64,000 nt of DNA, taken from positions 4,711,001-4,775,000 of the forward strand of contig NZ_CP012673.1 in the NCBI RefSeq assembly GCF_002950945.1, written 5' to 3'. The position numbers were made by a program, and so were the translations under genes. Position 1 is the first letter of the stretch. Each line of letters starts with the position of its first letter. The notes under the pieces were generated by a model, which saw only the letters and a list, made by a program, of their open reading frames with translations, made no database searches and was not told the DNA's origin. Source of the DNA: Sorangium cellulosum (GTDB lineage: Bacteria; Myxococcota_A; Polyangia; Polyangiales; Polyangiaceae). This document shows, in pieces, positions 43,783-52,882 of the stretch.

Positions 43783-45039
43783 ATGGTTATGACCTCTGCT
43801 GGCTTTCCGCACAACGATCTCGTCTACGACTGGAACGAGGTCGGCCGTCGAGGTCGACCCATCCCAAAGGACATCACGCTCTTCGACGAGACGTTGCGCG
43901 ATGGCCTGCAGAACCCTTCGGTCGCGGAGCCGAGCATCGAGGACAAGCTCAAGCTGCTGCACCTGATGGCGGAGGTGGGCATCCACGTGGCGGACATCGG
44001 CCTGCCGGGCAGCTCGCAGCGGGCGTTCGACGACGTGCTGCGGATGTGCCGCGAGATCACGGAGAACAGGCTGCCGATCCGCGTGGCGTGCGCTGGCCGC
44101 ACCGTCGTGTCCGACATCACGCCCATGATCGAGATCTCGCAGCGCGCCGGGATGCCGGTGGAGGTCTATGCCTTCATCGGATCAAGCCCGATCCAAGAGC
44201 TCATGGAGGCGTGGGACGCCAGCTCGATCGCGCGGCGGAGCGCAGAGGCGATCGACGTGGGCGTGAAGGCGGGGCTGCCTGTGGCGTACGGCGCGGAGGA
44301 CACGACGCGCTCGCGGCCGGACGTGCTGGCGACGCTGTTCAAGGTCGCGATCGATCACGGCGCCTCGAGGCTGTGCCTGTGCGACACCGTCGGGTGTGCG
44401 ACGCCAGACGGTGTGCGCAACCTGATCGGCTTCGCGCAGTCGATCGTGGCCGGATCCGGCGCGTCGGTGGGGATCGACTGGCACGGGCACAACGACCGCG
44501 GGCTGGCGCTGGAGAACGCGCTGTGGGCCCTGGAGTTCGGGGCGGATCGCGTGCACGGCACAGCGCTGGGGATCGGCGAGCGCGTGGGCAACGCGGCGAT
44601 GGAGCTCATCCTGCTCAACCTGAAGCTCCTCGGGCTGCTCGAGCACCAGGACCTCACGCGCCTGATCGAGTACTGCACGACCGCGGCGGACGCGGTCGGC
44701 TGGCAAGTGCCGATCAACTACCCGCTGGTGGGCCGCGACGCATTCCGCACGGCGACCGGCGTGCACGCGGCGGCGATCATCAAGGCCGAGTCGAAGGGCG
44801 ACGCGTGGCTCGCGGATCGCATCTACTCGGGCGTGCCGGCGGGGATGTTCGGGCGCAAGCAGGAGATCGGCGTGGGCTACATGTCCGGCGCCTCCAACGT
44901 GGACTACTGGCTGCGCCAGCGGAAGATCGAGCCGTCGAAAGAGCTCGTCGACGCGATCCTGGCGAAGGTGAAAGGCACGGATCACACCCTCACGGATGAG
45001 GAGATCCAGGTGCTGGTCGACCAGCACCGCGCGCGGTAG
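43783..45039 (+). CDS. DRE-TIM metallolyase-superfamily acyltransferase (isopropylmalate/homocitrate/citramalate synthase type)
   Basis: 418 aa. The TIM-barrel metal and catalytic motifs are FDETLRDGLQ near the N-terminus, HGHNDRGLA and GIGERVGNA, the last typical of isopropylmalate and homocitrate synthases. The catalytic cysteine loop of HMG-CoA lyase is not seen, so a Claisen-type synthase condensing acetyl-CoA with a 2-oxo acid is more likely than a lyase. It is too short to hold the C-terminal leucine-sensing domain of LeuA. The substrate cannot be told. It ends 3 bp from the convergent heme-motif gene. An in-frame ATG at 43789 is an alternative start. Confidence 0.78.
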   Translation: MVMTSAGFPHNDLVYDWNEVGRRGRPIPKDITLFDETLRDGLQNPSVAEPSIEDKLKLLHLMAEVGIHVADIGLPGSSQRAFDDVLRMCREITENRLPIRVACAGRTVVSDITPMIEISQRAGMPVEVYAFIGSSPIQELMEAWDASSIARRSAEAIDVGVKAGLPVAYGAEDTTRSRPDVLATLFKVAIDHGASRLCLCDTVGCATPDGVRNLIGFAQSIVAGSGASVGIDWHGHNDRGLALENALWALEFGADRVHGTALGIGERVGNAAMELILLNLKLLGLLEHQDLTRLIEYCTTAADAVGWQVPINYPLVGRDAFRTATGVHAAAIIKAESKGDAWLADRIYSGVPAGMFGRKQEIGVGYMSGASNVDYWLRQRKIEPSKELVDAILAKVKGTDHTLTDEEIQVLVDQHRAR

Positions 45040-45042
45040 CTC

Positions 45043-46227
45043 TCAGGGCGCGGGCGCCGGGTATCCCGCCTCCTGCGTCATCCCCTGGATCCACTGCACG
45101 ACCGCCTGCACCCCCGCGTCGTCGACCTGCTTGGTCGCGATGCGCGGCATCTGACCCTCGAAGCCCCGGAGCTCCTGCCGGGCGACGAGCAGGCTGCGCG
45201 CGGGATCCCCCGGGCGGATGTCGTACCAGTTTTCGGGATCCGGGTTCGTGAGCCCCTCGTACTTCGCGTTGTCCTGAGGGCGCTTGTTGAGCCCCGTCCG
45301 GGCCGCGTCCGTCATCATCACGCTGCCCAGCTCGTTCGCCTCGAGGCGCAGGTACAGGCCCGTGTCGCGGGCCGGCGCGTCGGGCAGGTCGTTGTGGCAG
45401 CTCACGCCGCAGTTCGCGTGCATGTAGCCGAGCGCCCGGCGCTCCACGTCGTTGCCCGGGATCGTCAGGGCGAGCTGGCTCGCGTCCTCGACCAGCCCGA
45501 GCTCGACCAGCTTGTCGCGCGTGACCCCCTCGGCGCCTGGGCCGAGCATCAGCGCGTCCCAGCCCAGGACGAAATCGGCGCGCCCGGAGTGGCACTCCTT
45601 GCACTGATCGCGCGTCGGCACCGTGTGGCCGGTGCCGTGGAGGTCGGGCACGCCGAAGTCGTTCTGCATCTGGATGGCCTGTCGCTCGTCCTCGGACCAG
45701 ACGTAGCTCGTGTACAGCCAGCCGTCGGGCGTCTTGCGCAAGAGGCGCGTCTCCGCGAGGCGCAGCGCGCCGTCAGCGCCCTTCACACGGAACTCCTTCC
45801 AGAACTGCGTCCCGTCGGGGTAGACGAAGGCGTCCGGATCCTTCGCGTTCACCCGCTGCCCCTCCGGGATCTGGACGAAGCGCCGCTTCTCGGCGCCGTC
45901 GCTCCAGAGCTCGAGGGCAGGCTTGTACTCGAGCACGCCGCACGCGAGCTCGCGCCGGTCGAAGTCCCCGTAAAGGCCCGTGCAGCGAAGATCCTTCGGC
46001 AGCACGCCGTCGAGCGGCGCAGCGCAGTCCACGCCTTCGGGCAGCGCGAACTCCACGCAGGTCGCGCCGCCCGAGCCGTCCGGCTGCACTTCAGGGCCGG
46101 CGTCGACCTCGGGCCCGCCCGTCCCGCCGGGCGGCTCGGGCGGGTCGTCACCACCCCCCGAACTACACCCCGCCGCGATCAGCAGCACGCCAATGACAGA
46201 ACCGTTCTTTACGACACGAAGAAGCAT
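45043..46227 (-). CDS. Lipoprotein with c-type heme motifs
   Basis: 394 aa from the chosen ATG. The N-terminus is a lipoprotein signal (MLLRVVKNG then a hydrophobic stretch ending LLIAAGCSS), followed by a Gly/Pro-rich linker. Further on are CKECHS, a standard CxxCH heme-binding motif, and a CGVSCH motif with one extra residue. This points to an outer-facing or periplasmic c-type cytochrome-like protein. The frame stays open upstream to 46437, but the signal peptide fixes the start near 46227. It is convergent with the DRE-TIM gene. The electron partner is unknown. Confidence 0.75.
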   Translation of the reverse strand: MLLRVVKNGSVIGVLLIAAGCSSGGGDDPPEPPGGTGGPEVDAGPEVQPDGSGGATCVEFALPEGVDCAAPLDGVLPKDLRCTGLYGDFDRRELACGVLEYKPALELWSDGAEKRRFVQIPEGQRVNAKDPDAFVYPDGTQFWKEFRVKGADGALRLAETRLLRKTPDGWLYTSYVWSEDERQAIQMQNDFGVPDLHGTGHTVPTRDQCKECHSGRADFVLGWDALMLGPGAEGVTRDKLVELGLVEDASQLALTIPGNDVERRALGYMHANCGVSCHNDLPDAPARDTGLYLRLEANELGSVMMTDAARTGLNKRPQDNAKYEGLTNPDPENWYDIRPGDPARSLLVARQELRGFEGQMPRIATKQVDDAGVQAVVQWIQGMTQEAGYPAPAP

Positions 46228-46908
46228 GCGCGCATGGTGCCACAGAAAAGGAACGGAGTGGAGCGTAGATGCGCTGTTGCCACGGAAAAGGAGACCAGAG
46301 GTCGCGACCCACGAGTGCTCCACGGAGCATCGCCCCGTCCGGCTGCTCAGCGAGGAAAGCCATCCGTAGCGTGGTCTCGACGACGCAATTTCGGCCGTGA
46401 AAGGCCGGAAATACGCAGGTCGATCGGAAAATTGCATTCGAGTTGTAGCGGCATCGCGGTTTTTTCAAGAGCGCAACAAGTCACTCGCAGGTGTGATCAG
46501 ATTCCCGGCACCAGGGAATATAGAGCTCCATCCATGTTCCTTGGATGAGGGACGTCACGCTCCAGACGCTCGGAGCCGTGACCTCGGTTTCTCCATTCCT
46601 GTCACGCTCGTCGCGTCCAGTCGGCTCACCGCGCGACGCTTCACACATCGAGTCACGAACCGCGGGGTCGAACGGGCGTCGCCCCGAGGGGGCCGTCGGC
46701 CGATCCGCCGCGCAGGCGCGGCGCCTTGCTCGGCGCGCAACACGCGCTGCTGCCGGCGTGCTGATGGCGCAGCAGCGGCGGGCGGCGCGCCGCGGAAACG
46801 TGCGGGGACGGGGCGGGCACGGGCCGTGCAATCCAGCGCGGGACGACGAGCGGAGCAGGGCGTCGCCCCGCGGAGCCCGCTCGCGAACCCCTCACCCGGA
46901 GCCATCGC
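46228..46908. other. Intergenic, nothing recognised
   Basis: 680 bp between the divergently oriented heme-motif lipoprotein and the methyltransferase. A less GC-rich patch (about 46360-46545) probably contains the promoters for both. Open frames here show no recognisable protein. Confidence 0.5.
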
Positions 46909-47724
46909 ATGAGTGGACTCAGTCTCGCCTTCGACACGCCCCAGCTCGCCCAGCAGTACGAGGTCCGCAGCGCCGAGCGGCAGTTCGTGAACGGCCAGCG
47001 GCTCGTCGCCGCGCTCGGCGTCCGCGCTGGCGAGCGCGTGCTCGACATCGGCAGCGGCACCGGGCTGCTCGCCGAGCACGTGGCGGGCCTCGTCGGGCCG
47101 ACCGGCAAGGTGCTCGGGATCGACCCGCTGCCGCTGCGCATCGAGATCGCCCAGCGCAAGGCGAAGGAGAACCTCTCGTTCCAGGTCGGCAACGCCTACG
47201 CGCTCGACGGGCTCCCCTCGGGCAGCTTCGACGTCGTGTACCTCAACGCCGTGTTCCACTGGCTCCCCGAGAAGACGGAGCCGCTCAAGCAGATCCACCG
47301 GCTGCTCAAGCCGGGCGGCCGGCTCGGGATCACCACGGGCGCGAAGGACCAGCCGAACCTGCTCCAGCGGATCAAGCGAGAGGTGCTGTCGCGGGCGCCC
47401 TACGCGGCCTATCCGGAGTCGCTCGCCGGCACGCCCCACTGGGTCACGGCCGACGAGCTCTCCGCGCTGCTCGGCGGCGCCGGCTTCACCGTGCAGAAGA
47501 TCGAGACCCAGCAGAACGTCCACCACCAGCCCGACGGCAACGCCGCCATCGCGTTCTCGCAGGCGAGCTCGTTCGGCAACTTCCTCGGGCACCTGCCCGA
47601 GTCGCTGCGGAGCCAGGCCATCGACGACATCAAGCGCGAGCTCGAGGCCTTCCGGACGCCCGAGGGCATCCGGCTTGAGGGCAAGCGGCTGCTCGCCGTC
47701 GCGCACAAGCCGGCGTCCCACTGA
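46909..47724 (+). CDS. Class I SAM-dependent methyltransferase
   Basis: 271 aa. The SAM-binding loop VLDIGSGTGLLAEHV, the acidic GIDPLP strand and the KPGGRLGIT post-motif are clear. The substrate is unknown; the overall look is of the UbiE/arsenite-methyltransferase type. GGAG precedes the ATG at about 9 nt. The gene is followed after 85 bp by a TauD-type dioxygenase on the same strand, so they probably form an operon. It is far from the PKS and differs from the polyketide O-methyltransferase (sorM), which is expected beyond sorB. Confidence 0.85.
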   Translation: MSGLSLAFDTPQLAQQYEVRSAERQFVNGQRLVAALGVRAGERVLDIGSGTGLLAEHVAGLVGPTGKVLGIDPLPLRIEIAQRKAKENLSFQVGNAYALDGLPSGSFDVVYLNAVFHWLPEKTEPLKQIHRLLKPGGRLGITTGAKDQPNLLQRIKREVLSRAPYAAYPESLAGTPHWVTADELSALLGGAGFTVQKIETQQNVHHQPDGNAAIAFSQASSFGNFLGHLPESLRSQAIDDIKRELEAFRTPEGIRLEGKRLLAVAHKPASH

Positions 47725-47809
47725 GCGGCGCCCTCCTGCCCGCCGACATCCACCCTGCGACGCCACCCATGAATCCCATCGGCTGATCCAGCCACGAGGA
47801 GAGTTCCGC

Positions 47810-48775
47810 ATGAGCGCCCAAGTCCACACCAGCAGCAGCAACAATGTCCCCGAGATCGTCCCGCTCGCCGGCCGCGTCGGCGCCGAGGTGCGCGGCGTGC
47901 GCCTCTCGGCCGATCTCGACGCGGCGACCATCGACGAGATCCGGAGCGCCTGGCTGCGGTACAAGGTGATCTTCTTCCGAGGCCAGCACCACCTCGACGA
48001 CAAGAGCCAGGAGCGGCTCACGGCCCTGTTCGAGGGCAAGCCCGTCGCGCACCCGACCGTCCCCGTCGTGCAGGGCACGAGCTTCATCCACGAGCTCGAC
48101 TCGCGGTACGGGGGTCGCGCCAACTCGTGGCACACCGACGTGACGTTCGTCGACGCGTACCCGAAGGCGTCGATCCTCCGCGCGCTCGTGGTCCCGCCCT
48201 ACGGCGGCGACACGGTCTGGGCCAACACCGTCGCCGCCTACGAGGATCTCTCGCCCGTGCTGCGCGAGCTCGCGGACAAGCTGTGGGCCTTGCACAGCAA
48301 CGAGTACGACTACCAGGCGCGCAAGCCCCAGGCCTCGGCGGACGACGTGCGCCGCTACCACGAGGTGTTCACGTCGACCGTCTACGAGACCGAGCACCCC
48401 GTCGTGCGCGTCCACCCGGAGACGGGCGAGCGCTCGCTCGTGCTCGGGCACTTCGTGAAGAAGATCCTCGGCGTCTCCTCGCACGACTCCGCGCACCTCT
48501 TCCAGGTGCTGCAGGAGCACGTCACGCGCCTCGAGAACACCGTGCGGTGGCGCTGGTCCGTCGGCGACGTGGCCATCTGGGACAACCGCGCCACCCAGCA
48601 CTACGCGATCAACGACTACGGCGACCACCACCGCGTGGTGCGCCGGGTGACGGTCGACGGGGACGTGCCCGTCGGCATCGACGGCCGGCGCAGCGTCACC
48701 CGCTCCAGGGCGCCTCGCGCGTCCGCGGCGCGGGCCGAGAACGCCCCGGCCGTCGCGGCCGTGGCCACGGCGTAA
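47810..48775 (+). CDS. TauD/TfdA-family Fe(II)/2-oxoglutarate dioxygenase
   Basis: 321 aa. The iron-binding HxD lies in SWHTDVTF, and the distal His and 2-oxoglutarate Arg region is TQHYAINDYGDHHRVVRR. The family includes taurine and alkylsulfate dioxygenases that release sulfite; the substrate here is not determined. The ATG at 47810 is preceded by GAGGAGAG at good spacing; upstream in-frame codons overlap the methyltransferase and are rejected. An Ala-rich tail ends the protein. Confidence 0.87.
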   Translation: MSAQVHTSSSNNVPEIVPLAGRVGAEVRGVRLSADLDAATIDEIRSAWLRYKVIFFRGQHHLDDKSQERLTALFEGKPVAHPTVPVVQGTSFIHELDSRYGGRANSWHTDVTFVDAYPKASILRALVVPPYGGDTVWANTVAAYEDLSPVLRELADKLWALHSNEYDYQARKPQASADDVRRYHEVFTSTVYETEHPVVRVHPETGERSLVLGHFVKKILGVSSHDSAHLFQVLQEHVTRLENTVRWRWSVGDVAIWDNRATQHYAINDYGDHHRVVRRVTVDGDVPVGIDGRRSVTRSRAPRASAARAENAPAVAAVATA

Positions 48776-48796
48776 CACCCACGCCACCCGGGGGGG

Positions 48797-48866
48797 GGCG
48801 GCGCCTGCAGCGCGCCGCCGCTCACCCTACCGCGAGCAGCGGCGGCGCCTACAGCGCGCCGCCGCT
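48797..48866. repeat. 26-bp direct repeat spanning the SDR gene 3' end
   Basis: A 26-bp block starting GGCGGCGCCTGCAGCGCG at 48797-48822 recurs at 48841-48866 with one mismatch. The right copy includes the stop and last codons of the SDR gene; the left copy lies in the short gap to the TauD gene. It looks like a local duplication. Confidence 0.75.
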
Positions 48867-49595
48867 GACCTCGACCACCTGTCCCGTGAGCCAGCGCGAG
48901 TCGTTCGACGCGAGGAACGCCACCGTGTCGGCGATCTCCTCCGGCTGCCCCAGCCTGCCCAGCGCGCTCGCCTTGAGGCGCGCCTGGACGGGCGCCGAGT
49001 CCACGATGGGCGCGATCATCTCCGTGTTGACGAGGCCCGGCGCCACCGCGTTGACCGTGATCCCGCGGCGGCCGAGCTCGGCGGCGTGGCAGCGGGTGAG
49101 CGCCTCGATCGCGGCCTTCGACGCGCTGTAGACCGAGCCGGACGGGCGCGGGCTTCGCGCGACGATCGACGAGAGGTTGATGATCCGCCCGCCCTCGTCG
49201 CCGAAGCGGCGCGCCGCCTCCTGGGTCGCGAGGACGACGCTGCGCACGTTGACGTTGAAGATCATCTCGAAGTGCGCCTCGTCGATCTCGCCCAGGGTGC
49301 GCGTCGAGTAGACGCCGGCGTTGTTGACGAGGATGTCGAGCCGCCCGTGCTCGGCCACGGCGCGCTCGAACAGGGCGGTGATCTGGGCAGGCTCGGCGAC
49401 GTCGGCGCGCACCGCCGTGGCGCGCCCGCCGGCCGACCGGATCTCCGCGACGACGCCCATGGCCGGCTCCTCGCGGTTCACGTAGCTGAGCGCCACGGCG
49501 GCCCCGTCGCCCGCGAGCCGCTTCGCGATCGCCGCGCCGATCCCGCGCGATCCACCCGTCACGATCGCCACCTTCCCGCTCAGCTTTCCGCTCAT
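48849..49595 (-). CDS. Short-chain dehydrogenase/reductase (FabG-like)
   Basis: 248 aa, standard length for a classical SDR. The cofactor motif is TGGSRGIG, followed by NNAG, a catalytic Ser region (INLSSI) and YSASK, with a C-terminal VSGGAL typical of FabG-like 3-ketoacyl reductases. An Arg after the glycine motif region suggests NADPH use. The substrate is unknown. It is convergent with the TauD-type gene and divergent from the cytochrome c gene. Confidence 0.88.
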   Translation of the reverse strand: MSGKLSGKVAIVTGGSRGIGAAIAKRLAGDGAAVALSYVNREEPAMGVVAEIRSAGGRATAVRADVAEPAQITALFERAVAEHGRLDILVNNAGVYSTRTLGEIDEAHFEMIFNVNVRSVVLATQEAARRFGDEGGRIINLSSIVARSPRPSGSVYSASKAAIEALTRCHAAELGRRGITVNAVAPGLVNTEMIAPIVDSAPVQARLKASALGRLGQPEEIADTVAFLASNDSRWLTGQVVEVSGGAL

Positions 49596-49733
49596 CTTCG
49601 CTCCTCGGCCTCCGCTCGGCGCGGGAGCATGTCAGAAGGAAAAGGGCCTGTCCATGCGGCGGGAGCCACGCCGGGGGCAACGCGCCCCGGGGGCGCCTTG
49701 ACGCCCGCCCTGGCGTGCGCTTCATCTGCGACC

Positions 49734-50309
49734 ATGGATCCAGAAAAGCCCGACGTCGGAGAGGGAGCGAAGGAGCAGAACGCGGCCCAGGTCGTCGTGG
49801 TGATGCTGCTTGTGGCCTTCGGCGCGCTCGCGCTGCCGTGGATGGTCCTGCGCAAGCTGGAGTCGCGGGCGCCGGCGAGCGCCTCGATCGTCCCTGGCGT
49901 CACCGCGGAGGAGCTCGCGCAGGGCGGGAAGATCTACTACCGCTCGTGCTCCGGCTGTCACGGGTCGAGGGGGGAGGGGAAGCCTGGCCGTTATCCACCG
50001 CTCGTCGGCGCCTCATGGCTGCTCGACGACAAGGAGACTCCGATCCGGGTCACGCTGCTCGGCGTCGCCGGCCCCATCGAGGTCAGCGGCGCGCTGTACA
50101 ACGACGTGATGCCCAACATGGGCGTCACGCTGTCGGACGAGGACATCGCGCTGGTGCTCACCTACACCCGAGCGAGCTGGGGGAACCACGCGCCGGCGAT
50201 CACGACCGAGGAGGTCGCGAAGGTGCGCGCCTCCCTCGGCGACCGGCTGGAGCCGTGGGCCGGCGGCGCGGCGCTCGCGGAGGCCCGGACGGCGAGCAAG
50301 GCGCCATAG
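49734..50309 (+). CDS. Membrane-anchored class I cytochrome c
   Basis: 191 aa from ATG 49734. An N-terminal hydrophobic segment (about residues 20-40, VVVVMLLVAFGALALPW) should anchor it in the membrane. The heme site is CSGCHG, and MPNMG supplies the likely axial Met. The frame extends upstream without homology, so the start is not certain. No strong ribosome-binding site is visible. The stop codon is the first part of a long inverted repeat. Confidence 0.78.
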   Translation: MDPEKPDVGEGAKEQNAAQVVVVMLLVAFGALALPWMVLRKLESRAPASASIVPGVTAEELAQGGKIYYRSCSGCHGSRGEGKPGRYPPLVGASWLLDDKETPIRVTLLGVAGPIEVSGALYNDVMPNMGVTLSDEDIALVLTYTRASWGNHAPAITTEEVAKVRASLGDRLEPWAGGAALAEARTASKAP

Positions 50310-50433
50310 AGCGTCGGTCACCCGCTTCGGATACGGGCCCATCTCGACGTTTTCGGTGCTCAGCGCACAGGAGTGCGCTTGCGCGCCGAAAACGCCGATC
50401 TGGGCCCGTCTCCTGTGCGGGGGACCGACGCTC
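50309..50433. repeat. 125-bp imperfect inverted repeat (long hairpin)
   Basis: Two arms of about 60 nt pair about 80% around a 4-nt centre near 50370. The outer 11 bp (GAGCGTCGGTC) are perfect, as are an ACGGGCCCA block, a GTTTTCGG block and the innermost GCGCAC/GTGCGC stem. It begins on the last base of the cytochrome c stop codon. No T-tract follows, so it is not a textbook intrinsic terminator. It could be a MITE-like element, a processing hairpin or a transcript-end structure. Confidence 0.75.
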
Positions 50434-50763
50434 TGCGACGCTCGTGCCAGGGGCGGGTGAAGATCGCTCTGGAGCGACGGACGGGGACGCTCGGAAACCG
50501 GACGATCGCGGTGAGCCGGCGTCGGGCGCGCAGCTGCAGAGCGGGCTTTACGAGGCCGAGGCGGGGGTCGACCCAGCCGGCGAGGACGCGCAGGAAGGGG
50601 AGCTTCGGGCGAGGCGCTCGGTGTCGGGGGCTGCGCGACGGTGCGGCGCATGGCTCAGGCCGGTGTGGCAGCGCTGATGCGCAAATTTCCAACGTGGACG
50701 CAGGTTGACACGTGGCGTTGTTGCAGCCTCTACTCCGCCGCAGGTGGGAGTCCGGAGGGTTCG
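50434..50763. other. Intergenic, nothing recognised
   Basis: 330 bp between the inverted repeat and the lipoprotein gene. Open frames here show no recognisable protein. GGAGG just before 50764 serves the lipoprotein start. Confidence 0.5.
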
Positions 50764-51748
50764 ATGGAGCGGTGTCGACGGGGCATCTCGTGTTTCGTGC
50801 AGCTCGCCGCGGTGGCCCTGAGCCTGGGGCTCGCGGCGGGGTGCGGCGGAATCCGCTCGTCGTACGTGCCGACGGCCGGAAGCCCACGCCCCATGCGCCC
50901 GAAGCCGCCGGAGGATGTCGAGGTGTTCCTCAGCAAGCCCGACCGGTCTGCGCAGGAGGTCGGGATGCTCGAGGTCCAGCAGGACGTCGGGAACGACGCC
51001 GACCCGAACGCGCTCATGAACGAGCTCCGCCGGGTTGCCGCGGAGCGAGGCTGCGACGGCGTGCTCGTCTCCGGCGCGAACGACTCGGTCGCGGGCGCAC
51101 GATGGATGCAGCTCGGCGCCGGAGCCTTGCATACACGGACCCTGAAAGGGTACCGCGCGACATGCCTCGTGTTCACGGACACGAGGTCCTACGACCCGCC
51201 GCGCGGCGGCGGCGGCTTCGTGTTCGGCGCCGGCATGGCGGCCAGCGCGGCGGCGTGCACGGGCGCCTCGTTGACGTGGAGCGCGAGCGCGCCCGGGTGG
51301 TTCTCGTGCAGCGGCGCGCCGGCGGATCTCGGGCTCAAGGCGACAGCTGCCCTCGGGTTCTGCGCGGATCTCCTGTGCCGCGTCGAGCTGAAGGTGGAGC
51401 CGAAGGGAGGCAGCGCCGCCGCGTGGCGCGACGAGGTGCGCGCGATCCGCGCGGCGCTCGAGCGCAAGTATGGTCGGCCTGCGATCCAGGAGGGCTCCGA
51501 GCCGCCCGACTGCGCGACCAGCACCGAGCTCTGCGCGACGTCCGCGCGCTTCACGCACGCGGACCGGTGGAGCTGGCCGTCCGGTGAGCGGCTCGACCTG
51601 ACCCCTCGCGGTCTCGCAGGACCTGCGGGGCGACCTGCTCTACCGCACCGCGCAGATATTCCTCTCGTACAGGAGAGAAGTCCCTGTCCCGCAGGCTGCC
51701 CCCGGGTCGCCGGAGGCGGCCCCGGCGCTGAACCCCGAGGCGCTCTGA
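50764..51748 (+). CDS. Lipoprotein of unknown function with an apparent frameshift near its end
   Basis: Starts at ATG 50764 after GGAGG. The signal peptide ends in a lipobox, LGLAAGCGG. The mature part is unfamiliar, with a Gly-rich FVFGAG segment and six or more cysteines. The frame is protein-like to about 51600 (DRWSWPSGERLDL), then becomes Pro/Arg-rich nonsense to a stop at 51766-51768. Shifting by one base near 51600 (run of C at CCCCTC) restores a natural-looking tail with SQDLRGDLLYRTAQIFLSY, ending at TGA 51746-51748. I give the end of the restored reading. A real mutation or a sequence error are both possible. Confidence 0.65.
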
Positions 51749-51820
51749 GGCAAGCGGGGCCTCGGTGATGCGGCAGTCGAGCCATGTCCTGGAATACGGT
51801 TGATTGCCAGGCGAGCAGAA

Positions 51821-52375
51821 ATGGATATGCCGACGATGAGAGCTGGGATGAGAGTATACGCCAGGCGGCTGTGCACGGGAGCATGTTTCACGCTGGCGGC
51901 AGCGACAGCGGGGTGCGGAGGGTCCGTGGCTGAAGTGGACGACACGGGTTCAGCGGCACCGTCTGATGCGGACGTGTGGCCGAGGACGGTCACCCTGACG
52001 TCGCCGGAGTTCGGGGACGGTGATTACGTGCGCTTCTCGGATGGGGCCGTCTCCGACGCTGGAGACCTCGGTATTCAGTGGGGGAGGGTGATTTCCCTCT
52101 GGTCTACGGCGGCGGAGTCGGTCTGTGAGCGGGGGACGGCCTTTCCGACGCTGGCGGACGTTCCGACCGACGTGGCTGATTGCTCGGGCTGGACCCAGTT
52201 CGCATACCTGAGCGCGACAACGATACATGAGAGCGACGAGTCATACAGCATCGGGCTTGGATTGCTGGTGTGGGACGCTGAGCATGGTGCGCTCTACCGA
52301 CTCCGAGTGATCGGTGATTCGTATGGCGTGACCGCTGGTTCAACAGCCACATTCGAGTACGAACCGGTGCGTTGA
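51821..52375 (+). CDS. Small lipoprotein, unknown function
   Basis: 184 aa from ATG 51821. An Arg-rich start and hydrophobic segment end in the lipobox AAATAGC, followed by an acidic linker and a compact domain ending TFEYEPVR. No family is recognised. Later ATGs at 51836 and 51848 also keep the signal peptide, so the start is uncertain within 9 residues. It is followed after 15 bp by an acetyltransferase gene. Confidence 0.6.
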   Translation: MDMPTMRAGMRVYARRLCTGACFTLAAATAGCGGSVAEVDDTGSAAPSDADVWPRTVTLTSPEFGDGDYVRFSDGAVSDAGDLGIQWGRVISLWSTAAESVCERGTAFPTLADVPTDVADCSGWTQFAYLSATTIHESDESYSIGLGLLVWDAEHGALYRLRVIGDSYGVTAGSTATFEYEPVR

Positions 52376-52390
52376 AAGGAGAAAGTCCAA

Positions 52391-52882
52391 GTGCCTGAGC
52401 TCCACGTACGCCATGCCCGCCCCGAGGACGCGGCCCGCCTTCAGGCCATCCGGCGCGCGGCCTTCGCGCCCGTGTTCGCGTCGTTCCGCTCGATCCTCGG
52501 CGACGAGATCTACGACCTGGCGCAGCGGCGCAAGGACGAAGAGCAGGAGGGGCTGCTGACGTCGCTGATGGCGGCCGGCTCGGGCTGGGAGCTGCACGTG
52601 GCGCAGCTCGGCGACGAGGTCGCTGGATTCATGGCGCTTCAGCTCGATCCGGAGACGCATGTGGGCGAGATCGGCCTCAATGCCGTCGACCCCGCACACG
52701 CCGGCAAGGGGATCGGCACCGCGATGTACGAGGTCGCGGTGGCACGGATGAAGCAGGCAGGCATGAAGGTCGCCACCGTCGGCACCGGCGGCGATCCGAG
52801 CCACGCCCCGGCTCGACGCGCGTACCGAAAGGCGGGGTTCGACGTCGAGATCCCCAGCGTGTGGATGTGCCGCAAGCTCTGA
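52391..52882 (+). CDS. GNAT-family N-acetyltransferase
   Basis: 163 aa starting with GTG 52391, supported by AAGGAG about 8 nt upstream. The pattern VRHARPEDAARL at the start, the acetyl-CoA loop region NAVDPAHAGKGIGTAMYEVA and the final ARRAYRKAGFD are typical of GNAT enzymes. The acceptor is unknown. It may be co-transcribed with the lipoprotein 15 bp upstream. Confidence 0.88.
   Translation: MPELHVRHARPEDAARLQAIRRAAFAPVFASFRSILGDEIYDLAQRRKDEEQEGLLTSLMAAGSGWELHVAQLGDEVAGFMALQLDPETHVGEIGLNAVDPAHAGKGIGTAMYEVAVARMKQAGMKVATVGTGGDPSHAPARRAYRKAGFDVEIPSVWMCRKL

Noticed and set aside
43783..45039. HMG-CoA lyase assignment
   Set aside because: The catalytic Cys loop is absent and the GIGERVGN motif is that of synthases.
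46909..47724. Methyltransferase as the soraphen O-methyltransferase SorM
   Set aside because: It is far from the PKS, next to a TauD gene, and the published OMT gene lies downstream of sorB, outside this window.
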